A stretch of 26,756 bases of DNA from an uncultured Bacilli bacterium (GTDB taxonomy: Bacteria; Bacillota_I; Bacilli_A; RF39; UBA660): positions 1-26,756 of the forward strand of contig CAKOID010000009.1 in assembly GCA_934086355.1 (NCBI GenBank), given 5' to 3'. Position 1 is the stretch's first letter. Every line of letters begins with the position of its first letter. Below, in pieces: positions 1 to 7,591 of the stretch. Both the position numbers and the translations under genes were made by a program. The notes under the pieces are model-generated. The model saw nothing but the letters and a program-made list of their open reading frames with translations, was not told where the DNA came from and did not search any database.

Positions 1-44
1 TTTCGATTATATAATTATGCTGTTTTTAATACATTTTTATTTAA

Positions 45-398
45 TCATTTTCCTACATTTTTATATTAGCACTAACAGATGCAGTAACATATGATAGAGA
101 AGCGTTTTTAAAATCATGTGAAGAAGATGTAAAACAAAGATTAGAAGAAGCAAATGAAAAATTAGAAATTGCTGAAATAGAAGCGAATACCAAAATAAAA
201 GAAGCAAACAAAAAACTAGAATTTGCTAAAATCGAAACAAAAAAGGTAGAAGCAAAACAAAAAGAGTTCGAACAAAGAAAACAAGAACTCGAAAAAGAGA
301 AAATTTCATTAGCAAAAAAATTAAAAGAAAAAAACTTTAGTATAAGCGAAATTGTTGATTTTACAGGAATTGACGAAGCTAAAGTTATAATGTTGTAA
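45..398 (+). pseudogene. 5'-truncated fragment resembling the C-terminal tail of an Rpn/PD-(D/E)XK transposase-nuclease
   Basis: An open frame runs from just after a TAA at 42-44 to the TAA at 396-398, but it has no ATG, GTG or TTG start. The readable protein is about 100 residues. It begins near LTDAVTYDREAFLKS, continues as a Lys/Glu/Ala-rich coiled coil, and ends with a helix-turn-helix-like tail (SISEIVDFTGIDEAKV). That tail layout, a charged coil followed by a short 'I..I...TG...E.I' module, is typical of the C-terminus of Rpn-type recombination-promoting nucleases. The catalytic PD-(D/E)XK domain is missing, so this is probably a decayed remnant. The opposite-strand open frame here is the antisense shadow of this coil. 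The assignment rests on the tail only. Confidence 0.45.
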
Positions 399-422
399 AA
401 TGTATAAAATATTTTTTTGAGA

Positions 423-448
423 AAAATCAAATTATATTGATTTTTTTT
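423..448 (+). terminator. Rho-independent terminator
   Basis: Perfect 8-bp inverted repeat AAAATCAA / TTGATTTT with a 6-nt ATTATA loop, followed by T residues. It separates the transposase-like fragment from topA. The downstream arm also supplies a TTGATT that could serve as a -35 box for topA, but no well-spaced -10 follows, so I do not call a promoter. Confidence 0.5.
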
Positions 449-489
449 AAATTTAATTATATTATTATATAAGTTGAAAGGAAGACGTT

Positions 490-2508
490 ATGAAATTAGT
501 TATAGTTGAGTCCCCAAGTAAAACAAAAACAATAGGGAAATATTTAGGTAATGATTATAAAGTAGTATCAAGTAAAGGACATGTAAGAGATTTATCGACA
601 AGTGGAAAATTTGGATTAGGTGTTGACGTAGATAATAACTTTACACCAAATTATGTTCCAATAACGGGTAAAAAGAAAGTTATTAGTGAATTAAAAAAAG
701 ATTGTAAAGCTTCTGAAAAAGTATTTCTTGCAACTGACCCCGACCGTGAGGGAGAAGCAATAAGTTGGCATTTATATGATTCCATTGGTTTAAAAGATAA
801 TGAATATGAAAGAGTATTATTCAATGAAATAACAGAACCTGCAATAAAAGAAGCTATGAAACATACAAGAAAAATAGATTACAACTTAGTAAAAAGTCAA
901 GAAACAAGAAGAATATTAGATAGAATAATAGGATTCAGATTATCTAAACTAATGCAATCAAAAACCGGTGGTAAATCAGCAGGACGTGTACAAAGTGTAG
1001 CATTAAAACTAATTGTTGATAGAGAAAGAGAAATAGAAGCATTTATTCCAGAAGAATATTGGACTATAGAAGCTTTATTTGATGATTTTTCATCTGATTT
1101 AGAAAAATATAAAGGTAAAAAAATAGAACTAACAACTGAAGAAGATGCAGATAAGGTACTAAAAGAACTTCAAGATAAATTTAAAATTATTAATATAGAA
1201 ACAAAAGAAAAAAATAAAAAAGGCGTAATGCCATTTACTACTAGTACTTTACAACAAGCATGCTCTACAAAATTTAATTTTGGTTCTACAAGAACAATGA
1301 CGGTTGCCCAAAAATTATATGAAGGTAAAGATATTGGAACTGAAACAGTAGGTTTAATAAGTTACATGAGAACAGACTCTACAAGACTTTCTGATTTATT
1401 CGTTAATGATGTAAAAAAATACATTAAAGAACAATATGGAGAAGCCTACGTTGGAAGTGTAAAAGTTGCAAAGAAAAAAGAAAATGTTCAAGATGCTCAC
1501 GAAGCAATTAGACCAACTAGTATTAAAAGAACTCCAGAAAGTGTAAAGAAATATTTAACTCCAGACGAATATAAAATTTACAGTATAATATATTATCGTG
1601 CCCTAGCATGTTTAATGAGTGATGCTAAAGTAAAACAAACAAGTATAATTTTAGAGAATAATGGTTATGAATTTAAGTCAACTGGCCAAGTAACTATTTT
1701 TGACGGATTCTTAAAAGTATATAAAAATTATATGAATACTGAAGATGTAGAATTGCCAGAATTGAATGTTGGTGATGAATTAACATCTAATGAAATAAAG
1801 AAAGAACAACATTTTACTAAACCAGTGCCTAGATATACTGAAGCTTCATTAATAAAAGAAATGGAAAGCCTTGGAATAGGAAGACCTTCTACTTATGCAA
1901 AAACAATGGATACACTAAAAAAACGTGCATACGTAACAGTAACAGACAAAAAATTCTTTCCTACAGAGATTGGTATTGAAACAACAGATAAGTTACAAGA
2001 ATTTTTCTCAAATATAATTAATGTAGAATATACTGCAAACATGGAAACTGAATTAGATGAAATTGCAGATAATAAAATGGATAATATAAAGGTATTAAGC
2101 GATTTCTACAACGACTTCGAGCCTCTTGTAGAAAAAGCATTTACTGATATGGAAAAGAAAGAACCAACTAAAACTGGTGAAATTTGTCCAAATTGTGGAA
2201 GTGAATTAGTTATAAGAAAAGGTAGATATGGTGAATTTACTGCATGTAGTAATTATCCTGAATGTACATACATTAAACAAGAAAAAAAAGAAGTAAAAGA
2301 AATATGTGATTGTCCAATATGTAAAAAAGGGAAAATAATAGAAAAGACAACAAAACGTAATAAAATATTTTATGGATGTAATAATTATCCTAAATGTAAA
2401 ACTGCAACTTGGTATCTTCCAACTGGAGAATTATGTCCAGAATGTAAAAATCTTCTAATTGAAAAGAATGGAATAATAAAATGTTCTAACTGTGATTACG
2501 AAAAATAA
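490..2508 (+). CDS. topA: DNA topoisomerase I (type IA)
   Basis: Type IA topoisomerase that relaxes negatively supercoiled DNA by transient single-strand cleavage. The TOPRIM domain opens the protein (VIVESPSKTKTIGKYLG near residues 4-20; acidic DPDREGEAISWH around 90-102). The catalytic tyrosine is Tyr292 in GLISYMRTDSTRL. The C-terminus carries three Cys4 zinc-ribbon modules (CPNC...C...C from about residue 565, CPIC...C...C, CPEC...C..C), as in Bacillota TopA. At 672 residues it is full length for the family. The start ATG follows GAAAGGAAG at a normal distance. It is not preceded by dprA, its common neighbour in Bacillota. It appears monocistronic, with hairpins before and after it. Confidence 0.97.
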   Translation: MKLVIVESPSKTKTIGKYLGNDYKVVSSKGHVRDLSTSGKFGLGVDVDNNFTPNYVPITGKKKVISELKKDCKASEKVFLATDPDREGEAISWHLYDSIGLKDNEYERVLFNEITEPAIKEAMKHTRKIDYNLVKSQETRRILDRIIGFRLSKLMQSKTGGKSAGRVQSVALKLIVDREREIEAFIPEEYWTIEALFDDFSSDLEKYKGKKIELTTEEDADKVLKELQDKFKIINIETKEKNKKGVMPFTTSTLQQACSTKFNFGSTRTMTVAQKLYEGKDIGTETVGLISYMRTDSTRLSDLFVNDVKKYIKEQYGEAYVGSVKVAKKKENVQDAHEAIRPTSIKRTPESVKKYLTPDEYKIYSIIYYRALACLMSDAKVKQTSIILENNGYEFKSTGQVTIFDGFLKVYKNYMNTEDVELPELNVGDELTSNEIKKEQHFTKPVPRYTEASLIKEMESLGIGRPSTYAKTMDTLKKRAYVTVTDKKFFPTEIGIETTDKLQEFFSNIINVEYTANMETELDEIADNKMDNIKVLSDFYNDFEPLVEKAFTDMEKKEPTKTGEICPNCGSELVIRKGRYGEFTACSNYPECTYIKQEKKEVKEICDCPICKKGKIIEKTTKRNKIFYGCNNYPKCKTATWYLPTGELCPECKNLLIEKNGIIKCSNCDYEK

Positions 2509-2532
2509 TACTTTCAAATAAGTATTTTTTTC
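2507..2532 (+). terminator. Terminator after topA
   Basis: AATACTT (2507-2513) pairs with AAGTATT (2520-2526) around a 6-nt loop and is followed by a T-run. The stem begins inside the topA stop codon. Confidence 0.65.
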
Positions 2533-2555
2533 TTTACATAATATAAATAGATTTA

Positions 2556-2585
2556 TTGTAAATAATAATATTAGTATGGTATAAT
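2556..2585 (+). promoter_or_regulatory. Promoter of the racemase/ATP-grasp/amidotransferase operon
   Basis: TTGTAA (2556-2561), an 18-bp spacer and a perfect TATAAT (2580-2585) preceded by TGG, which gives an extended -10. Predicted start is near 2592, about 15 nt ahead of the first ATG. Confidence 0.65.
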
Positions 2586-2606
2586 TTTTAAGAAAGAGTT
2601 GGTATT

Positions 2607-3746
2607 ATGTACAGAAAAACTTACGTAGAAATAGATTGTAACAAGTTAGAAAATAATATAAAAGAAATAAAAAATAAATATAATGATTATAAATATTATA
2701 TTGGTGTTGTGAAAGCGAATTGTTATGGTCATGGTATAGAAAGTATAAAATACTTAATAAAAGGTGGAATAAATTATTTAGCAACTTCTAGCTTAGAAGA
2801 AGCATTAAAAATAAGAGAGTTATATAAAGATATTCCCATCTTAGTGCTAGAACCAATACATTACGAAGACATTTTAGTTGCTACTAAAAATAATATAGAT
2901 ATTACAATAGATAATAAAGACTTATTTGATAAACTAATAAATAATAATATTAATATTAAGTTTCATATAAAAATAGATAGTGGTATGAATAGATTTGGTT
3001 TTAAAGATAAAAATGATGTTAAATATATATTTGATAATAGTAATGAATGTGTCAAATTAATTGGTATATACACACAACTTTATAGTGGTGCTGGAAATAG
3101 TTTAAAAAAAGAATTAGAACAATTTAAAGATTTAACTAGTTTAATTGATTTAAATAAAATAGACATAGTTCATATAGATAGAAGTTTAACATTAGAACAA
3201 CATGAAAAAATAGAATTTGCAAATGGTATAAGACTAGGAATATTAATGTATGGATTTAATAAATATAGATATCCACTTTCTTGGAAAAGAAAATTATATA
3301 ATAAAATATTTAGAATAAAAGACAATTATAAAGAATCTATTTTAAATCTCGATACAGTATTAAAATTTTATACTGAAGTTATAGAAACTAAAAAAGTTAG
3401 TAGTAATGAAATAATAGGCTATGGGGGTATGTATGAAAACAATAGTAATGTTATTGTTGGGATATTACCTTATGGATTTGCAGATTACTTGTTTATAAAT
3501 AAAAGTTATGTTTATATAAATGGTAAAAAATATAATATAGTTGTTAATTACATGGATGTAACTAGTGTAATAATAGATGAAAGTGTTAAAGTAGGAGATA
3601 AAGTAGAAATATTTGGAGATAATATTAGTATAAGAGAAGCAAGTAGATTAGCGAATGCTAACGTATATAAAACAATATGTAGTATTACTAATAGAGTTCC
3701 AAGAGTTTATGTTTATAATGACGAAAGAAAAGAAATAGAATATTAG
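2607..3746 (+). CDS. Alanine racemase family PLP enzyme, divergent active site
   Basis: Fold-type III PLP racemase, expected to make D-alanine or another D-amino acid for the cell wall. The N-terminal barrel has the PLP lysine Lys36 in VVKANCYGHG. The C-terminal domain has the catalytic-type tyrosine Tyr272 in IIGYGGMY. MNRFGF (about 127-132) and RLGILMYG (about 209-216) are further family motifs. Several usually strict positions differ: the barrel motif normally written THFA reads TQLYS, and the PLP-phosphate motif normally ANSAA reads DRSLT. Length (379 aa) is normal. It is the first gene of an operon; the next gene starts 8 bases after its stop. D-Ala is the default substrate, but the altered pocket and the D-Asp-ligase-like neighbour make a different substrate possible. 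I therefore withhold the symbol alr. Confidence 0.85.
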   Translation: MYRKTYVEIDCNKLENNIKEIKNKYNDYKYYIGVVKANCYGHGIESIKYLIKGGINYLATSSLEEALKIRELYKDIPILVLEPIHYEDILVATKNNIDITIDNKDLFDKLINNNINIKFHIKIDSGMNRFGFKDKNDVKYIFDNSNECVKLIGIYTQLYSGAGNSLKKELEQFKDLTSLIDLNKIDIVHIDRSLTLEQHEKIEFANGIRLGILMYGFNKYRYPLSWKRKLYNKIFRIKDNYKESILNLDTVLKFYTEVIETKKVSSNEIIGYGGMYENNSNVIVGILPYGFADYLFINKSYVYINGKKYNIVVNYMDVTSVIIDESVKVGDKVEIFGDNISIREASRLANANVYKTICSITNRVPRVYVYNDERKEIEY

Positions 3747-3754
3747 GTGAAGAT

Positions 3755-4987
3755 ATGAAAGAATTTAGATGTTTAATAATAGGAAATGATATAAACGCAT
3801 ATTACCTAGCAAGATGTTATCATGAATTTACTGGTAAGAAAGCAGATTTAATATCAATAGATATACCAGGACAAAAATCATTTGCATATACAAGATATAC
3901 TAAAATATTAAATATAAAATATATAGAAAAATTATGGGATGAAAATATATTTTTAAATGCATTAGAAGAATATTATAATTTACATAAGGGTGAAAAAATA
4001 TTACTTGTTAGTAGTAATGAAACTTATGGAGAGTTCATTGCTAAAAATCAAACTAAATTAAAAAAGAAATTTTATTTTAACTATCCTAGTGTAGAATTAC
4101 AAAGAACACTAGTTAATAAAGAAAGTTTTTATAAAACTTATGCTAAAAGTGTTTTAGATTTACCAAGCACTATATATTTTGATTGTAAATTAGATGATAA
4201 AGTTAAGAAAAAAATAAACTTTCCTGTAATAGTTAAACCTGCTAATGTAATATTATTTAAACATATTAATTTTAAGGGTAAGAAAAAAATATATAGACTT
4301 AATACTATGGAAGAATTAAATGAAGTAATAGGGTATTTTAAAAATGGTGGATATGATGATACATTAATTATCCAAGAATATATTCCTGGAGATGATTCAC
4401 ATCTATTTGATGCAGTAGTTTACGTAGACAAAAATCATGAAGTTAAATTAGTGTCATTCGCACAAATAGGATTGCAAGAACATTCATCTAAAATGATAGG
4501 TAATGCGGCTGTTTTAATAAATGGTTATTCAGAATTCCCTGGTGTAACAGACCAAATAAATAAAATAAAGAAATTTATGGAAAAAATAGAATATCAAGGT
4601 TTTGCTGAATTTGATATGAAATATGATGAACGTGATGGAAAATATAAAGTAATGGAAATTAATGCTAGACAAGGTAGATGTTCTTATTATATTGCTCCAT
4701 GTGGATTTAATTTAATTGAAATATTATATAAAGATTTAATACTAAAAGAAGAATTAGTTTATCAAGTAGTTGAAAATCAACAATTAGAAACCTTTGTACC
4801 AAAATATATAGTAAAAAAATATATTACTAACGAAAAATATAAAGAAAAAGTATTAAGTTTATGGAAAAATAGAGTAAATCCACTTTCTTATAAAAAAGAT
4901 AATGGCTTCTTACGTAAATTATTACTAATTAAAATTGCTTATAATTATATAGTTGCATATAAGGAATCAAACTGGGATTGGAAGTGA
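3755..4987 (+). CDS. ATP-grasp ligase, D-aspartate ligase-like (AslA type)
   Basis: A 410-residue carboxylate-amine ligase with an N-terminal pre-ATP-grasp domain (LIIGNDINAYYLARCYHE, residues 7-24) and a central ATP-grasp fold. Visible are the nucleotide-binding strand FPVIVKPA (about residue 155), the hinge IIQEYIPGDDSH, and the metal-binding FAEFDMKYD and VMEINARQGR segments. The opening motif and overall length resemble D-aspartate ligases of Enterococcus faecium and Lactococcus, which attach D-Asp to the Lys side chain of peptidoglycan precursors. There is no signal peptide, so it acts in the cytoplasm. The start is supported by AGGTGAAG upstream. It lies between a racemase and an AsnB/AsnH-type amidotransferase, and that order is the main support for a cross-bridge role. 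Other ATP-grasp ligases cannot be excluded. Confidence 0.75.
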   Translation: MKEFRCLIIGNDINAYYLARCYHEFTGKKADLISIDIPGQKSFAYTRYTKILNIKYIEKLWDENIFLNALEEYYNLHKGEKILLVSSNETYGEFIAKNQTKLKKKFYFNYPSVELQRTLVNKESFYKTYAKSVLDLPSTIYFDCKLDDKVKKKINFPVIVKPANVILFKHINFKGKKKIYRLNTMEELNEVIGYFKNGGYDDTLIIQEYIPGDDSHLFDAVVYVDKNHEVKLVSFAQIGLQEHSSKMIGNAAVLINGYSEFPGVTDQINKIKKFMEKIEYQGFAEFDMKYDERDGKYKVMEINARQGRCSYYIAPCGFNLIEILYKDLILKEELVYQVVENQQLETFVPKYIVKKYITNEKYKEKVLSLWKNRVNPLSYKKDNGFLRKLLLIKIAYNYIVAYKESNWDWK

Positions 4988-4991
4988 TATA

Positions 4992-6827
4992 ATGTGTGGA
5001 TTTTGTGGATTTAGTGATAAAAGAAGTATAAATGATAAAAAGAAAATAATAAAAGATATGTCCGATAGAATTATTCATAGAGGACCAGATAGTGATGGTT
5101 ATTATGTAGATAAAAATATTGCTATGGGTTTTAGAAGACTTTCTATAATAGATTTAAAAGGTGGTAATCAACCATTATATAATGAAGATAAAAGTGTAGT
5201 AGTTATGTTTAATGGTGAAATATATAATTTCATGGAATTAAGAAGTGATTTAGAAAAATTAAATCATAAATTTAAAACCAATAGTGATACTGAAGTAATA
5301 GTACATGGATATGAAGAATACGGAACAAATATATTTAATAAATTACGTGGTATGTTTGGAATAATAATATATGATAAAAATAAAAATATATTAGTTGGTG
5401 CTAGAGATTACTTTGGTATAAAACCATTCTATTATTATAATAATGATAATTTATTTATGGTAGGTAGTGAAATTAAATCTTTCTTATCTCATCCTGATTT
5501 CAAAAAAGAGTTGAATAATAAAGTATTAGGAATGTACTTGTCTTATGGTACCAATCATTTAGAAGAAACATTCTTTAAATATACTAAAAAATTAAAACCA
5601 GGACATTATTTAATTTATAAAGATGGTAAAGTTAGCACACATGCTTATCATAAATTAGAATATAAAAAAGTTAATAACAGCTACGAATATTATGAAAAAT
5701 TAGTAGAAGAAACATTAGAAAGTTCAATTAAATATCATCAAATAAGTGATGTTGAAGTAGGTTCGTACCTTAGTGGTGGAGTAGATTCATCATATGTTGT
5801 TAGTATGGCTAAACCTAATAAGACATTTACTGTCGGATTTGAAGGTAAAGGGTTTAGTGAAATAGATTATGCTAAAAGTTTATCAGATCATTTTAATGTA
5901 AAACATTATAGTAAAGTAATTAGTGGGGATGAATTCTTTGATATTTTACCAACTGTACAATATCATTGTGATGAACCTAGCGCTAACGTTAGTACAGTTC
6001 CATTATATTTCTTAAGCAAACTTGCTAGAAGTCAAGTTAAAGTTGTATTATCCGGTGAAGGCGCTGACGAGATGTTTGGTGGATATAATGAATACAATGA
6101 TTCTCTAGGTGAAAAATTATATTTATCTTTGCCATTATTTATAAGAAGTGGAATATCACATATAATAAAACCATTACCATATTTTAAAGGTAAACATACA
6201 TTAGAAAAATATGGAAAGGATATTAGTAAAAGATATTATAATAAAACAGAAATGTTTTTAAATGATGAAATAAAAGATATATTAAATGAAGATTATATAC
6301 CAGATATTACTCCTTATGATTTATGTAAACCATATCATGATGAGACTAAGGGAGAAAATGATGTACTTAGAAAAATGTATATTGACCTTAACTTTTGGTT
6401 ACCTAATGATATACTTTTAAAAGCAGATAAAATGTCTATGGCAAATAGTGTAGAATTACGTGTACCATTTTTAGATAAAGAAGTATGGAATATATCTAAA
6501 AAACTTCCTACAAAATATATGGTACATGATAATCAAACTAAATATATATTTAGACAAGTTGCAAATAAAGTTATTCCAACTGAATGGGCTAAAAGAAAAA
6601 AATTAGGTTTCCCAGTACCATTTGGTAATTGGATTATGGAAGAAAAGTATTATAAAAAAATAAAAGATATGTTCAATAAAGATTTTGTTAGTACATTCTT
6701 TAATAAAGATAAAATAAACGAAATGTTAGATAATCATTATAATAATGTATTACGTAATGGTAAAAAAATATACACTATTTATTCATTCTTAATATGGTAT
6801 GAAAGATTCTTTATAACAGAAAAATAA
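4992..6827 (+). CDS. asnB: Glutamine-dependent asparagine synthetase family amidotransferase (AsnB/AsnH)
   Basis: Class II glutamine amidotransferase fused to an AMP-forming synthetase, 611 residues. I chose the ATG at 4992, not the upstream in-frame ATG at 4953. The enzyme needs Cys as residue 2, which 4992 gives (MCGFCGF), and GGAAGTGA sits just before it. The glutaminase domain shows HRGPDSDGYY and FNGEIYN; the synthetase domain shows the PP-loop SGGVDSS, then LSGEGADEMFGGY. The preceding gene stops 4 bases upstream, so the two are probably translationally coupled. Free asparagine synthesis is possible. The context favours an AsnH-like role, amidating the D-Asp branch of peptidoglycan precursors as AsnH does in Lactococcus lactis. 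A terminator follows at once. Confidence 0.9.
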   Translation: MCGFCGFSDKRSINDKKKIIKDMSDRIIHRGPDSDGYYVDKNIAMGFRRLSIIDLKGGNQPLYNEDKSVVVMFNGEIYNFMELRSDLEKLNHKFKTNSDTEVIVHGYEEYGTNIFNKLRGMFGIIIYDKNKNILVGARDYFGIKPFYYYNNDNLFMVGSEIKSFLSHPDFKKELNNKVLGMYLSYGTNHLEETFFKYTKKLKPGHYLIYKDGKVSTHAYHKLEYKKVNNSYEYYEKLVEETLESSIKYHQISDVEVGSYLSGGVDSSYVVSMAKPNKTFTVGFEGKGFSEIDYAKSLSDHFNVKHYSKVISGDEFFDILPTVQYHCDEPSANVSTVPLYFLSKLARSQVKVVLSGEGADEMFGGYNEYNDSLGEKLYLSLPLFIRSGISHIIKPLPYFKGKHTLEKYGKDISKRYYNKTEMFLNDEIKDILNEDYIPDITPYDLCKPYHDETKGENDVLRKMYIDLNFWLPNDILLKADKMSMANSVELRVPFLDKEVWNISKKLPTKYMVHDNQTKYIFRQVANKVIPTEWAKRKKLGFPVPFGNWIMEEKYYKKIKDMFNKDFVSTFFNKDKINEMLDNHYNNVLRNGKKIYTIYSFLIWYERFFITEK

Positions 6828-6850
6828 TCTACGTTTTGTAGATTTTTTTG
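6826..6850 (+). terminator. Terminator after the amidotransferase gene
   Basis: AATCTAC (6826-6832) pairs perfectly with GTAGATT (6838-6844) around GTTTT and runs into seven T. It closes the 2607-6827 operon. Confidence 0.8.
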
Positions 6851-6887
6851 ATTATATATAAATTTAAAATAAATTTTAATATCAATA

Positions 6888-6916
6888 TGGACTTTAATAT
6901 ATGATTTTGGTAAAAT
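6888..6916 (+). promoter_or_regulatory. Probable promoter of cmk-alaS
   Basis: TGGACT (6888-6893), a 17-bp spacer and TAAAAT (6911-6916) preceded by TGG, an extended -10. The -35 matches only 4 of 6 positions. Confidence 0.45.
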
Positions 6917-6940
6917 ATATATAGTTTGTGAGGGATGAAT

Positions 6941-7591
6941 ATGGTAATAGCAATAGATGGACCAGCAGGAAGTGGAAAAGGTACAATTACAAAATTAGTT
7001 GCAGAAAAATGTAATTTGGTTTATATAGATACAGGAGCAACATACAGATGTTTAGCCTTGTCTTGTATAGAAAATAAAATAGATTATAAAGAAGAAGACA
7101 AAGTAGTAGAATTACTAAATAAAATAAATATTGACTTTGATACAAATGGACATACATTTCTAAATGGAAAAGACGTTAGTGAAAGAATTAGAGATAAAGA
7201 TGTAACAAGTATCGTCTCTCCAATATCAAGTATAATTAAAGTAAGAGAAATCTTAGTTGACTTACAAAGAAAAATGGCATTGGGAAAAAATGTTATTATG
7301 GAAGGAAGAGATATTACTACAGTAGTATTTCCAAATGCAGACTATAAATTTTATTTAGATGCTAGTGTAGAAGAAAGAGCAAAAAGAAGATATAAACAAA
7401 ATCAAGAAAAAGGTATAGATATGTCATATGAAGAAATAATAGACAATATAAAAAAAAGAGATTTGAATGATATGAATAAACCAGTTGGAGCATTAAAAAG
7501 ATGTGATGATCAAATATATATTGATTCTTCTAATATGACAATAGATGAAGTTGTAAATTTTATAAGAGAGAACATGGGAAGTGAAAAATAA
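6941..7591 (+). CDS. cmk: Cytidylate kinase
   Basis: Phosphorylates CMP and dCMP with ATP to supply nucleotide precursors. The P-loop GPAGSGKGT follows MVIAID at the N-terminus. The CMP-binding region includes YIDTGATYR and the GRDITTVVFPNADYKFYLDAS segment that is characteristic of Cmk, followed by the lid RAKRRYKQ. Length (216 aa) is normal. An ATG also exists at 6935, but the Shine-Dalgarno GAGGG (about 6930-6934) abuts it directly. It sits about 6 bases before the ATG at 6941, so I chose the latter. The stop overlaps the alaS start by one base (TAATG), so the two genes form an operon. Confidence 0.95.
   Translation: MVIAIDGPAGSGKGTITKLVAEKCNLVYIDTGATYRCLALSCIENKIDYKEEDKVVELLNKINIDFDTNGHTFLNGKDVSERIRDKDVTSIVSPISSIIKVREILVDLQRKMALGKNVIMEGRDITTVVFPNADYKFYLDASVEERAKRRYKQNQEKGIDMSYEEIIDNIKKRDLNDMNKPVGALKRCDDQIYIDSSNMTIDEVVNFIRENMGSEK

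Noticed and set aside
53..430. A 125-residue open frame on the - strand at the left edge
   Set aside because: It is Phe/Ser-rich low-complexity sequence, exactly antisense to the Lys/Glu coiled coil on the + strand, and overlaps a terminator. It is a shadow frame.
4953..4991. Thirteen-residue N-terminal extension of the asparagine synthetase-like protein
   Set aside because: The amidotransferase needs Cys exposed as the first mature residue, which the ATG at 4992 provides along with a Shine-Dalgarno.
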